Program-made: the position numbers and the translations under genes | Notes under the pieces: model-generated | Told to the model about the DNA's origin: nothing | The model's input: the letters and a program-made list of their open reading frames with translations, nothing else | The model's database searches: none | From: Liopterus haemorrhoidalis | Lineage: Eukaryota > Arthropoda > Insecta > Coleoptera > Dytiscidae | Assembly (NCBI GenBank): GCA_963971575.1 | Contig: OZ020611.1 | Coordinates: forward strand, 27,573,279 to 27,637,278 | Length of the DNA stretch: 64,000 nucleotides | Direction of reading: 5' to 3' | In this document: in pieces, positions 1-10,742 of the stretch | Layout: each line of letters opens with the position of its first letter | Numbering within the stretch: position 1 is the stretch's first letter

Positions 1-1
1 G

Positions 2-328
2 AAAAACAACCAAAAACATCGCGTTATTCTTCATCATGACAATGCAAGCTCCCATACAGCACGCCAAACAATTGATTATTTGAAGGAGAAAAACATCGAA
101 TTAATGTATCATAGACCGTATTCACCTGATTTACCCCTAACGACTTTTTTGTTCCCCAATGTCAGACAAAAAATGCGTGGACAGCAATTTTCTATATCTG
201 AAGCTGTTGAAGCTTTCGAAAACATTGTTTTTGAAATACCAACTTCACAGTGGATTTTTTTTCGAGAATTGATTTTAGCGTGTGCAAAAGTATATAGATC
301 TTAAAGGCGAATATTTTGAAAAGCAATA
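2..328 (+). pseudogene. mariner transposase, C-terminal fragment
   Basis: This is the 3' third of a mariner (DD34D) transposase, the enzyme that cuts and pastes its own element. The frame is open from base 2 and begins before the window. It shows the second catalytic aspartate in HHDNASSHTA and, further on, YSPDL. The third catalytic aspartate should follow a few residues after YSPDL, but the copy reads PLTTF there, so it is catalytically dead. The first frame stops at about 304. The usual family ending (CIDLKGEYFEKQ-like) is recovered in another frame, stopping near 328, so a frameshift lies around 270-290. I see no clear 3' terminal repeat after it. This copy is unlike the two Mos1-like mariners later in the window. 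Confidence 0.8.
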
Positions 329-680
329 AAACATTGGCATTGACGATTAGCCTCGTTGCAGAAATAGGCCGATTTAAAAAAAAAATAGAATAAAAAAAAG
401 TGGTAAAGACGCTGGCAGCGTTATAGAGCCACAGAAGAGCAGTATTTCGAAGATGATAATTTAAATGTAAAATAATTTTTTGTTAATGTCATATATCATA
501 TGTGCAGATTGTTGTTATAACTTGTCCTGTAACAATTCCATTTAGTTTTGAATAAACGACTGCACGCCAGTCCTTACCAACTACCAACAGACTATCATTA
601 ACGAACCTTAACATAAAACATTACAGTTAATAAAGTTTTAACGCTAGTGTGCGAATTTATTGAACAACCTCGTATATAAC
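329..680. other. gene-free stretch after the mariner fragment
   Basis: AT-rich sequence with no recognisable gene. It probably holds the decayed 3' untranslated part of the mariner. Bases 674-680 (ATATAAC) are the left target duplication of the next element. Confidence 0.4.
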
Positions 681-917
681 TAAGGTGACCAACCGTCCTC
701 CTTTGGGGAGGAGTCCTTCTTTTGTAGGGTCTGTCCTTGCTTTAAAAGTGTCCTCCATATGTCCTCCTATTCGATATTTGTCCTCCTTTTCGAAAATTTT
801 CGTATTCGATCGATGCCGAGCCGATCCAGGTTCGGTAGAATGCAGCGAGACGCGATTATGAGACGCATACGCTCCGAACGGGAGTGAGAAATCTTGATTG
901 AATGTTGATACCATAAC

Positions 918-965
918 CAGCGTTTCTCAACTGGGGGGCCTTGAAAGCTTCGTCGGGGGGCCACG
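918..965 (+). repeat. hAT-like terminus inside the 681-1817 element
   Basis: The sequence beginning CAGCGTTTCTCAACTGGGG resembles the common hAT end consensus (CAG-GGTTCTCAACC type). I find no matching right end or duplication, so it is a solo end or a chance match. Confidence 0.35.
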
Positions 966-1175
966 AAGTCATACAAGATCATAACATGAAAATATAATAG
1001 CAATGCGCTCAATATTGCAAGATATAAATTTTATTCATATTTATAAATACGAGTATCTTATATTTATATTCAGAAAAATATATCTTTCATAACATAAATA
1101 AAATAAATATTTTGTTTATTATTCTGTCAAATTACTTATTTTGACAATTAATTTAAGCTACACGCTATTTCAAAC

Positions 1176-1270
1176 GTTTAAGTGGAACTAAGTATTAATT
1201 TTCTAAAGTTGTACTGATCAAAAGCAATCAAAATTCAAGTTGTACTTTGAAGTAGGTACGACTTAAAAGT
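1176..1270. repeat. foldback MITE fragment (GTTTAAGYGGAACTAA family)
   Basis: Starts GTTTAAGTGGAACTAAG and shares its left arm with better copies at 7422-7527 and 11562-11713. The right arm is badly decayed. Confidence 0.5.
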
Positions 1271-1824
1271 GCAATATTTTTTATTATATTTTTTTTATTA
1301 CTCTCCGAACTACAGATAACTCTAAATATACTTTACTTTCAAGTCGTTATAGGGAATACCTATATAATCGTCATATATATTATAGTTTTTTGTCAACCGT
1401 AAAAGATACTGACAAAATGTTCAAGTAAAAGTTGTTTCTTTTGAAAAGCTCTATCCAAAGATACTCAATATGACTTACGTTCCCATATACCAATTCGAAA
1501 CACTGACATAGACAACTGTTGGTACTCTAGCTGCAGCACTTGCCGTAAAATTCAATATGAAGGATATTTCTTGTTCAGATATTACCATTATATTGTTAGA
1601 AGATGATACAATATTCATTCATAAGAAGATAAAATATTCATTTGATTGACAAGTACTCATTTAAATAATAATTAATCATTATAAGTTTTTTTCAACAAAG
1701 TTTTTATTTTACATTTATCATATTATAGTGTTTTATTGTTGCAAAGAATAATACACTATTTTTTTTTACGATATTTCCTTCTGTCCTCCTTTCATTGTAA
1801 AAAAGTTGGTCACCTTAATATAAC

Positions 1825-2846
1825 AAAATAATACATGAAAAAAGATATAATTACATTAATGTCATATATACTTACTTCGATATTTCTGTAAAATTTTCAT
1901 TGTGAGTTTTTCATTTGGCTACACATGCCTGTAGTTGCGAATGCTACCGGCAGAAGTTTCCACTGTACAGAACTACAACTGCTCGTACGAAGCTACGCTA
2001 AATTAATGAATGTGACTCCCAAAGAAAAGAAAGTTCACACAATGTCCTAAAAATCATTATAGAAATTACTCTTTTTAATTAATTTTGTGGAAAAATGTAG
2101 TTTTTAATGAGTGGTCACAGGAAAATTTTATAAAACTAATTAGGAAACGTACAGAAACTCTGATCTAAAGATATACATAGATATATTCGTGTTGATTTCA
2201 GGCCGCATAGCAGGGCCTAACTTATGACTATGCAAAAGACATTTGCCTACTGCCCGTGATACAAATATAATATTTAAAGAGACAACAAGTATTTTAGTCT
2301 TTTAAAATAAATTTTGAGCAATCATAATTCGAATTGTATTATTACTCCGGATTTCATTGCTTGTTTTTGGGTTCTTTCACATATTTATTTGGATGTGAAG
2401 TTTGATGATTTTAAGAGTTATTAGTGCATCATGTTGTACAGGGGGTTACACTGTCAACCTTGCGATTTGTGCGTACCAGGTTGTCAGGGGGGATAGTGTG
2501 ACTGCCTGTCATATTGATGTCTTACTATCATTCGTAATTATTGAATTTTGTTAATCTTGGACATTAGTATATTTATCTCTAGTCTTGTTTGAAATGTAAA
2601 ATTTAGTTAACAGTCGCTACCTTTGGTTATCATAGTATAATATTAAAAAAAAAAAAAAAATACTCCTGTTTTTCCTATTTTCTGTATTTTTCAAGTTCAT
2701 ATATTTTGTCAATGCTATTCTGCAATTTCACCATCCTTGGAGATGACTGATGTACAGTTTGTTAGAGTTACGTTTAACTAACATAGGTAAATAAATTTAT
2801 AACTATATAAGATTGTTACTTTATTGTTATGTTATTGTTATAGCAC
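1825..2846. other. gene-free AT-rich stretch
   Basis: No gene, TIR pair or tandem array recognised. It has an A-run at about 2645-2660 that could be the tail of a decayed retroelement. Confidence 0.4.
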
Positions 2847-2878
2847 CTGAAGAAGCCAACAATTTTGTTGGTGAAACG
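2847..2878 (+). ncRNA. hammerhead-ribozyme-like core, probably Penelope-derived
   Basis: CTGAAGA at 2847-2853 matches the hammerhead CUGANGA core. It is followed by a six-pair stem (CCAACA with TGTTGG, loop ATTT) plus a G-U pair, and then by GAAACG at 2873-2878. This is the order CUGANGA, stem II, GAAA found in hammerhead motifs known from Penelope-like retroelements. I could not define stems I and III or the cleavage site with confidence, so activity is not implied. Confidence 0.5.
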
Positions 2879-2999
2879 TTGTGTTGTTTAAAATAAACGC
2901 TTCTTGTCCAAAAAGCTGAATGAAATTATTTCCTAATTCATTATACAAATTGGACGTTAAATACTATTCTAATAAATTTTAAGTAATTACTGTTCAATT

Positions 3000-4177
3000 C
3001 TTAATCCACCCCTTTGGAGCTTTCTCTTGATACCACACAATAAATTTTAAAAAATTAGTATTAACATTTAAAACATTTTTTGGAATAGAAAAAAAAAATC
3101 TACTAATAACTTTAGAATAAATAATCTGATCTAAAATTCCAAGCGTATTATTCCGGTCCACAATATATAATTCAGTGTAATGCACATCAATATGAATCAT
3201 TTGGAACGTATTCAAAATTTTAAACCAGCCCCTCTGAAGTATCGGACCTGGCCCTTGCCAGCGGCTTCGAATTCAAAGAGGCCTCCGTATGAATTTCTAC
3301 CCAGCAACCTCATTTTAAATTTCTGCTACACCGTTCTCTCTTGAAATTCTATTGGAGCCTTATAAACTTACCACCAAGAGCCTCCAGAAGGGCTAAATCC
3401 ATCTCTGGGAGTGGGAAAATTAAAATTCACTGTTGTAATGGAATTAGAAATTAAAAAAATTACTGGTGGAATGGGATTAGAAATTGAGAAATACACTTGT
3501 GCATAGAGCGATTTTCGAGTCGGGTCCAACTCGTGAGCCATATGTTGGACACTACTGGTATAAAGAATTCTTGGTTATATCTACGGACAATTTTCGAAAA
3601 TTGTAGGCGTTAGTAACATTGATAACTCTATATGTATAATAAAAAATTGATGTGAAGTGTATTTTCACACATTTCGGGGTTTTGTAGGTAATTTGTAAGT
3701 GTAAGAAGCTAACATAATACTGGATGTCGAGGAATATTTGTTCTATAATCACATTAAAGTCACTTGATTTGATTAATTAATAATTTTTGATTATCACGTT
3801 TATTCGTTATTTGAGTAGAAGAGCTTCCATTTAATTTTTTAAACTAAATTTTGGGTAAAAGGACCTCTGACAAGAACTTTTTAGCACATTTTTGGCTAAA
3901 ATCGTGTAAAAAACGAATTTAAAAAAACTACTCGTTCCTTAATCTAAATCCTAAGATCTTTATTTTGATGCCACACAATAAATTTTTAAAAAATTATTTT
4001 TTTATCGACAATTTTCGAAAAACTTATCTGATCAAAATTTTTTATCTCGGTTTCTATTAATGTTCATTACGGAGATTTTTTCAATTTTTTTAATCAACCC
4101 CTCTAAGAGATAGGGTGGGGGACAAAAGTTTTTTATACATATTTTTGGCAAAAATACCATAAAAAAAAAACCAAAAA
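3000..4177. repeat. decayed copies of the AGGGTTTTGTAGGT repeat family
   Basis: Segments at about 3020-3235 and 3860-4150 carry diverged versions of phrases found in better copies at 25.4, 30.8 and 60.3 kb: ATCTGATC followed by AAATTCC, a stretch near CATCAATATG, and the AGGGTGGGGGACAA block near 4112. A GGGGTTTTGTAGGT end motif is at about 3676. No gene is visible in this 1.2 kb. Confidence 0.55.
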
Positions 4178-4191
4178 TAAAAATATTCTTG

Positions 4192-4497
4192 ATTAGATGA
4201 GTAACGTCCGTAACTTAGTAATTATAGTTGATAGTTAATGGGATTCGGACCAGTCAGAAAATAAAACAAATTTATTAACTTCGCTTACGACAATTTCGTA
4301 ATGCTTGTTTTGACTACTTGACATGTTAAATTTGAACATTATTATATTTTCATACATGTAAACTTACTAAGTTATTAATTCTATATTTCTATATATCATT
4401 GTAGCTCTGATTAAGATTTAAATTAAATCGAAACGTAAGCGAAGTTAATAAATTTGTTTTATTTTCTGACTGGTCCGAATCCCATTACCTATCATCT
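4192..4497. mobile_element. 306-bp insertion with perfect 54-bp inverted repeats and 15-bp target duplication
   Basis: Bases 4236-4289 and 4434-4487 are exact reverse complements over 54 bp (outer end TAATGGGATTCGGACCAG), and the match weakly continues ~10 bp outward. The insert is flanked by ATAAAAATATTCTTG at 4177-4191 and 4498-4512, a 15-bp duplication typical of target-primed retroelement insertion rather than cut-and-paste. A hammerhead-like core overlaps the start of the right arm. I infer a Penelope-type terminal sequence in inverted arrangement, with no coding part left. It interrupts a decayed (GTCT)n-family repeat that continues on both sides. Confidence 0.7.
4407..4435 (+). ncRNA. 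hammerhead-like core within the inverted-repeat insertion
   Basis: CTGATTA, then a five-pair stem (GATTT/AAATC), then GAAACG. The core G at position 8 of CUGANGA is U here, so it is probably inactive. Confidence 0.4.
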
Positions 4498-4512
4498 ATA
4501 AAAATATTCTTG

Positions 4513-4800
4513 TTGCTCCACTCATTAATAGGTTTCATTTGGTATGCCACTCAAAATTTAAAAAAAAATATTTATTTTCTTATTAAATACATAATTGTAT
4601 ATTTATCTCGGGATGTTTTTATGAACTCTCAGTATTTTTCCTATATGTGGGTCAAAGAGTTGTATAAACATACCAAATATCAACTTTCTATGTTAAGCCG
4701 TTTGACTACAATTTTACCGTACAGACAGTCATACAGACAGACAGACACATGTATGACGTTATAAGGTTTTTTGGTGGTCATACCTACAAAACCTGAGAGC
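4513..4800 (-). repeat. decayed (GTCT)n-family repeat, terminal part
   Basis: Continues the repeat broken by the 4192-4497 insertion. It contains GTGGGTCAAAGAGTTGTATAA (near 4645), a short CAGA/CAGACA array at 4720-4750 and the inverted end motif ACCTACAAAACC near 4783-4794. The same blocks in the same order occur at 31.1-31.4 kb and, inverted, at 59.9-60.1 kb. Confidence 0.6.
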
Positions 4801-5275
4801 TTACTCTCAAATGACATTTAAACACTCGCAAAATTCCTAAGAACCCTAAAAATGAAAAAATTCTGTGGATAAAAATAAACGATATGAAAATGATATTTAA
4901 TAAGTTTCGTGTTCCTAGGCGAATTTAATTTATTTTTTGCCGTAAGGGTGGAAGTTTGCTTAGTTAACTCAGCCAGCCGTTATCCTTACACACGCATGAG
5001 ACATAAAGTAATAATATTCCTGACCTATTCAAAATGACGACAAAGAATCAATGAATAATTCAAAATTGCCATAAAGCTATTAATAAAATATTTAATGGTC
5101 TTGATGTTTGCTTTCGGTGACGTAAATTAATTCAATATATTTTTGTCAATACACTTCTGAATATTCATTTGAACTACCTATCAGTTTTTTCATACATGTA
5201 CAGGACCGGGCTTAGCCTTTAACCTAAACTAAAGATATGAATATAGGAGATCGTTATATATAATATACAAAAATC

Positions 5276-5302
5276 TTGAAGAAACTAAATTGTTGGCGAA
5301 AC
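5276..5302 (+). ncRNA. decayed hammerhead-like core
   Basis: TTGAAGA, a weak four-pair stem (CTAA/TTGG) and GAAAC. It resembles the site at 2847 but the first core C is T. Likely a Penelope remnant. Confidence 0.3.
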
Positions 5303-5356
5303 ATGTCGAAAAATAATTAAACAAATTTAGTAACAAACATTTACTTTCTACTCTAG

Positions 5357-5670
5357 GTGTGGGTGCATTTCTAGGATCGGTCTAAACGTCACGGTTGGCT
5401 GAATGAATTTAAGTAGTTCATTGTACTTCATGGTAATTACTTTGAAAGGCCCTCCACATAGTGGATTCCAAGACTTGCGAGCGGTATCAAGTCTGAAACC
5501 CTAAAAGTCCGCCGGTCGGTTGCTTAGATTCTTTATGACAGGAATAAGGGTGTTTGAATTAAAGTATGCATTTTACTTAATCTACGTTTAATTGTTAATT
5601 AAGATCGAAGTTAATAATTACACAACTTACAATTTAATGCTGGCTACAAAATCCCATGAGAGACACTCAA
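5357..5670 (+). repeat. dispersed repeat R, copy 1
   Basis: About 310 bp closely matching 44783-45102 in the same orientation. Shared phrases include TTCTAGGATCGGTC, AAAGGCCCTCCACATAGTGG, GACTTGCGAGCGGTATCAAG and CCCATGAGAGACACTCAA. No open frame or family recognised. It could be a solo LTR or the untranslated end of a retroelement. Confidence 0.65.
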
Positions 5671-5803
5671 CAAAAACTAAATACAACAAAATAAGCTGAA
5701 TGTTATTTATAAAAATAATCAATATTTGAAAAAAAAAAATAATAATAATAATGTACAGATTCACGTGCAGAATTGTAAAAAATGAAAAAAAAAAAAACAA
5801 ATG

Positions 5804-6969
5804 CTAATAGAGAGTGTGACCTCCACATTGGTTGATCACAGCACCAGTGGCGCACCCAGAGGGGTGCCCAGGGGCTCGGCCGCTCCCTAAAACGGAAGGA
5901 AATAAAAATAAAAACACACTAGAAAATTTTAAAAATAGAGATGAGGACCTTGTTTTTAGGTCATCACTTTGTATTTCCCGAGTGAGGACCTTTTTTTTCT
6001 TTAGATCATCACTTTAAATAATTGTGTCTTCCGCCCCCCCCCCCCCCCAACGAAAATTCCTAGGTGCGCCACTGCACAGCACTACATCTGCGATTCGTAG
6101 ACAAAATAACATCGATGTCTTCTTGCGGTAACTGTGCCCATTCTGCTCTTAGAAGCTCTCTGAATCTAAAATTATCGTAAATGTTATTCATATGTGGAGT
6201 AATTCTTCTCTTAAGCATGTCCCACATATGTTCAATCGGATTTAGATCCGGTGACTGTGCTGGCCATGGTATTGCATCATCACGTTCGTTATCCAGCTAG
6301 TTCGATACAATTCGCGCAACATGTGGCCAAGCATTATCCTGGGCAAGATGAAACTAATCACCAACAGCATCACGAAATGGACGCACAATAGGTTGAAGAA
6401 TATTATCTAAATATTGTTGTGCTGTTAAAATTCCATTGGGAAAACGAGATCAGTTCTACCGCCTATGATTATCCCACCACATGCCATAACAGTACCACCT
6501 CTGTAACTGTGAACTTCCTGGACGTACCTCAAACGTTCTAAATTATCGGATCTTCTCCATACCCTTGTTCGACGCGTTTCTGGATGAATTCCAAATCTGG
6601 ACTCATCAGTAAACAAAACTGTAGCCTAATCATTATCACACCAATATTGAAAATTATGACACCAGTCTGATATTGCTCTGCGATTACGTCTCGAGAGGAG
6701 TTGACATCTGATTGGTCGTCGAGATAGAATATTAGCTTCCTGAAGACGCCTCCCCTTTTTACAGTATTACGACTAACGGTTAAGTTATGCGCTCGCTGTA
6801 ACTCTTTGTTGTTCGGCCGGAGTCTCTGTTTTCTCATAACGCCTCCATAACCGACTGATGACACTTCGAGAAACTCCTATCCGCTTGGCTACATTAGCTT
6901 GCGTGAGGCCAGCTTGGAGAGGTTCCACCGCACAATTCAACTCGTGGATAGTTAAATGCTGTCGCTACA
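5804..6969 (-). pseudogene. Tc1-like (DD34E) transposase pseudogene, split by a MITE
   Basis: A Tc1-type transposase read right to left from an ATG at 6969 to a TAG at 5804-5806. An N-terminal helix-turn-helix (LTQANVAKRIGVSRSVISRL) is followed by the first catalytic aspartate in MFTDESRFG (about 6600-6615), the second in LAQDNAWPH (about 6330) and the glutamate in QSPDLNPIEHMW (about 6240). The D-to-E spacing is 34 residues, the Tc1 signature. The N-terminal half has several frame changes, and in-frame stops sit at GD*FH and SN*LD. A 230-bp hAT MITE has landed ten codons from the C-terminus. Removing it and one duplication restores the family's final CSAVINQCGGHTLY stretch. Inactive. Confidence 0.85.
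5845..6074. mobile_element. 230-bp hAT MITE inside the Tc1 pseudogene
   Basis: TIRs CAGTGGCGCACC and GGTGCGCCACTG (12 bp, perfect) with an exact 8-bp target duplication CACAGCAC at 5837-5844 and 6075-6082. The interior has a duplicated GAGGACCTT..TCATCACTT block and a run of about 17 C. The GGTCATCACTT word recurs in the element at 61211-61645. Confidence 0.9.
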
Positions 6970-8556
6970 TTATTAATAAAGGATGCCACTACTTAAAAAC
7001 ACTGTAATTATTAATATAAACGTTTTCAATCGAATTAAAATGAAACATTTTATCAACCTACGAATCATGTACTGAATAAAATTTGTCAAATTTGTATTTG
7101 TTTTGTCTTTATGGTAATTGTTTTTACTTCTTTTCCATAGCCAGCTACTCATAATTGCCTACTTTAATTGAAATCCAACATTAACATTTTCATATTTTTT
7201 TCAATATCCCTAGACTTTTCCGATGTGTGATATCACGTGTAACAAAAACTGTTTATTACTGTCATTTTTCACAGTAAGTGTTTGTGTCCATTTTTACTTG
7301 CTATATTATTAAAAAATTAATAGATAAACTAGATTTATTTTCAAGAAAAACTAACTATTTATATCAAAATTAAAATTTGTTCAATAGCTCAAAGGTTATG
7401 TGAGAATAGGCTATTCCAAACGTTTAAGCGGAACTAACTGGAATTTTAATTTTTCTAAGTTGTCTTAAGCTATCTGTTTAAAGATTAAAGTGAGCTTTTG
7501 CCAATGAAAATCTAGTTCCACTTAAACCAAAGAAACATGCTGTAGACCCAAAGTTATTCGAAGAGGTACGTGATTTTTTCCCTCGATTTATTCTGTCGAA
7601 TTTTGAAACACTATAATATAAAGTATAATTCATTAACTATAAACAAGCCAAAATGTCAGAACAACTAGGCAACACTGCACACGATTGCCAATAATAATCT
7701 GCAAAAGAGGCTATGTTAAGATTATTTTTACCGTGATATGCCTAGCGGACTAATACTATTTTTCCTAGATTTTATTACTAATTATTGCTTAATTATAATT
7801 TCATCGTAAATAGATTTTACCTACGAAATCTTAATAAAATGAATAACCGATATACAAACTGAACAACAGACCGACAGTCTAACTGATTTGCACTGTATTA
7901 GTTAAATCACTGTAATGTCAGTCGATGTCATGGAATACATAGGATACGGCGCAAAATATTGCCAACACATACAATCAAATTTTCCTATTTAAACCAGAAT
8001 TTAACTCAACTACTACTTGAAAATTTAGAGCTATTGCACCGGTTGAACTTTATTACTACATATGACACCATTTTAAGCTTAACGTAAAGGTCCTATATAA
8101 CAATCCTAAAGCCCTCTCTGTGCGCGATTTATTCAATTCATATCTACAAATAAACGCAGATAATTTTAATTCCAAACATATAATTTTATTACAGTATCAA
8201 AACCAACTTTTTATAGATAAACTTTGCATAGAATGAAATAATTCTGTTGATTAAGTAGAGTCTTATGATGATTCTAACTGGTTTAACTTGTTTTTTACTG
8301 GTTTACTAAAGGATAACGCGGTTAACCGTACTGCAGACCAGAGTTCTGCCACTTGCAGTTGGTATAGCATAGGATTTGACGCAGATACGAGTTAACTGAC
8401 TTTTGAATCTCGATCATTAAATCTTAGATAGTTAGGTGAAACTTGGTGAAACATTAATCTTTATATAAATGCCTGGGGTTATAAATGGAAATTATGGAGA
8501 ATGGTTGGGGAGGTAGGCTTTTGATTCAATAGTGCTAACTAGTTTAAATATTATTG
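6970..8556. other. gene-free stretch with one foldback MITE
   Basis: AT-rich, no gene recognised. Apart from the foldback repeat at 7422-7527 I see no element with clear ends. Confidence 0.4.
7422..7527. mobile_element. foldback MITE, copy 2
   Basis: Left arm GTTTAAGCGGAACTAACTGG and right arm CTAGTTCCACTTAAAC are imperfect inverted copies. Same family as 11562-11713. Confidence 0.65.
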
Positions 8557-8558
8557 TA

Positions 8559-9856
8559 CAAGGTGTCTCAAAAGAAATTTTATATTTAGTGGATCGATTA
8601 AAAAAAAATGTAAGCCGTATATAGAAAAAATGTTTATTAATTATTAAAATACACTTTTTGGGGATTTATTTCTTCAAAATAATATCGTCTAAATGTAGAC
8701 CCTCGCGTTCTCGGCACTCATTTAATCGAACAGTAAAATTACTTATGACGTCCCGGCAGGTAGACTCAGGGATGGCTGCCATTTCGTGACGGATATTTTC
8801 TTTCAAATGCGCCAGTGAAGTCGGTTTATTGGCGTAAACTTTAGATTTAAGATAACCCCATAGGAAAAAGTCCATAGGGGTTAAATCTGGACTGCGTGGA
8901 GGCCAATTAAGGTCACCTCTCCGGGAGATCAATTTGCCTGAGAAAATTTCACGAACACGTGGTAGAGACATATTGGACGTGTGTGAAGTTGCTCCGTCCT
9001 GTTGGAACCATGTTCTTTGGTTATAGCCAGGAAAGTTTTGCAGTTCAGGTACCAAGAAGTTGTCTAACATCTCCACATAACGCTCTGAATTCACTGTAAC
9101 TGCACGCCCCCTTTCGTCTTAAAAAAAGTAAGGGCCGATAATTCCTCGCGCCGACATCGCAGCCCATATGATCACTTTAAGCGAATGTAGGGGTTTCTGA
9201 TGTTTGCGTTTAGGATTCGTCGCACTCCAGTAGCGGCAGTTCTGCTTATTTACGTGGCCATTAAGATGAAAATGAGCTTCATCCGAAAACAAAATGTTGG
9301 TAAACGTTGAAAATCGCTCAATCACCTGATTTACGAAATTAAGCCTCTGACTGACATCTTGGGGCTTTAATTCTTGCACCAATTGAATTTTGTAGGGGTA
9401 CAGCTTTAGGTCTTTGTGCATAATGCGATGTAATGATGATCTATGCACATTTAAAGCACTTGCGCGCTTCCGAATTGAAAGGTTCGGGTCGTCACGAACA
9501 GACTGATTAACATTCTCCACGTTTTCTACCGTTCTTGATGACCTAGGTCGTCCGGATTTTGATTTATCCAGCGTTGTACCAGTCTCTTCAAACTTTTTAA
9601 CCCAATGTCGAATGAGAGGAATGCTTGGCGCATCATTTAAGTGGCGAAAACCTCGAATACTGCAGAATTTTCTACGCGCTACAGTCGCCGAATCACCGTT
9701 TTTGTAAAACTCTAGCACGCATAACGCGCGGTCTGCTCCCATAGCGACTAAACTCCCAAGAGCCAGGCTACCGATTGACATAACCCCCGCGCACCTCGGA
9801 TACGTTGCGTTCACGCAATAAGCTAAATAAATATAAAATTTCTTTTGAGACACCTG
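8559..9856 (-). mobile_element. near-complete DD41D mariner-like element, copy A
   Basis: Left TIR CAAGGTGTCTCAAAAGAAAT and right TIR ATTTCTTTTGAGACACC face each other over about 28 bp, with a TA before the left end (8557-8558). The right end lacks one T of the CACCTTGTA seen in copy B, so the right TA is damaged. It encloses one transposase frame. About 1.3 kb, normal for an autonomous mariner-type element. Confidence 0.88.
8666..9781 (-). pseudogene. DD41D (rosa/visitor-like) transposase with a single in-frame stop
   Basis: Transposase of the Tc1/mariner superfamily, 371 codons from the ATG at 9781 (MSIGSLALGS). N-terminal helix-turn-helix DNA binding is suggested by the IRKRASALNVHRSSLHRIM region. 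The catalytic triad is in ILFSDEAHF, WFQQDGATSH and RSPDLTPMDFF, with 41 residues between the second and third aspartates. That spacing is the DD41D family signature; mariner has 34. The whole frame is continuous except for TAA at 9119-9121, where GAA (glutamate, in FFEDERGR) is expected. A frame upstream of the ATG is also open through the TIR, which is common and probably not translated. One point mutation separates this copy from an intact reading frame. Confidence 0.88.
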
Positions 9857-9961
9857 TTAGAACAATATTTTTAGGCTTTGAACAGTTTATTGCACTCAAC
9901 ACCATGATTCTTCTAATAATTTTAAGTCTTTTAAAGTAGTTCTAATGATGATCGACATGAC

Positions 9962-10241
9962 CAGAGGTGGATTAAGGATGGTTGAGGCCCCGGGCGCACG
10001 AGATTATGTTGTGCCCCTTAAAAAAGAGAGAGACAGGGAAAATACATGTTAACCATATTTTTAAATAAATAAGCGAATATAAATCAGGTTTTACCACCGA
10101 TTGTAAACTTGTAAGTAATTAAAATTATTCATATGAAACAAAACTTGGTGTCATTTGTGGAAAGTTGGGTTTTTGCGGGGCCCTTCAGAAGTCGGGGCCT
10201 AGGGAGCGCGCCCGGTGCGGTCGCCGTTAAATCCGCCTCTG
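9962..10241. mobile_element. 280-bp hAT MITE
   Basis: Ends CAGAGGTGGATTAA and TTAAATCCGCCTCTG, with exact 8-bp duplication GACATGAC at 9954-9961 and 10242-10249. The termini are GC-rich (GGCCCCGGGCGC). No coding capacity. Confidence 0.9.
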
Positions 10242-10403
10242 GACATGACGTTCTAAAGCCGCATCCGTACTCGGCCAGCTCCTTTTATTTTGACAATAAA
10301 ATGAATACCTATGACGAAAAATGTGAAATGTTTGAAGTGTACATTTTGAGTCATAATAATTCTCGAGAAGACTGGATTTAAAATTCCGCAGTATAGTCTA
10401 GTG

Positions 10404-10734
10404 CAGTATTTCCCAACCTTTTTTCATGTCGGACCGGCAATCGATCTAGAAAAAATTTGCGGACCGGCCAGTTTAGAAAGTAGTGTGTATCGCAAAATTA
10501 TTATAATAAGTGATGAGCAAAAAAAAGGTCTTCACCTGCAAAATGTTAGTGCTGAGCAAAAAAAAAGTCTTCACCTCCAAAATGTAAGTAATGAGCAAAA
10601 AAAGTCTTCACCTCCAAAATGTAAGTGATGAGCAAAAAAAGGTCCTCCTCTCCAAACTACAAACCCGGAGATTTTGTAACAAAATCTCGCGGACCGGCAA
10701 AAATATCTCACGGACTGGCGGTTGGGAAACGCTG
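10404..10734. mobile_element. 331-bp hAT MITE with internal tandem repeats
   Basis: Ends CAGTATTTCCCAACC and GGTTGGGAAACGCTG, with exact 8-bp duplication GTCTAGTG at 10396-10403 and 10735-10742. It sits 155 bp after the previous hAT MITE. CGGACCGGC occurs near both ends. The middle is a four-unit tandem repeat. Confidence 0.9.
10511..10660 (+). repeat. four tandem ~38-bp units inside a hAT MITE
   Basis: Units start near 10511, 10550, 10588 and 10626, each like TGATGAGCAAAAAAAGTCTT followed by CACCTCCAAAATGTAAG. The open frames across it (EQKKSLHLQNVS repeats) are by-products, not genes. Confidence 0.85.
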
Positions 10735-10742
10735 GTCTAGTG

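Larger units (their letters stand above)
681..1817. mobile_element. 1.14-kb non-autonomous DNA transposon, 7-bp target duplication
   Basis: The left end reads TAAGGTGACCAAC and the right end GTTGGTCACCTTA, which are exact inverted copies of 13 bp. Both ends are flanked by ATATAAC (674-680 and 1818-1824), a 7-bp target-site duplication. The subterminal regions are rich in GTCCTCC/GGAGGAC words on both sides. The interior has no transposase that I recognise. The flanking duplication and TIR style suggest a hAT-related element, but a 7-bp rather than 8-bp duplication leaves the superfamily open. A separate hAT-like end and a foldback fragment lie inside it. Confidence 0.75.

Noticed and set aside
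10133..10381. Open frame 10133-10381 as a gene
   Set aside because: It crosses the end of a hAT MITE and its target duplication, and has no recognisable domain.
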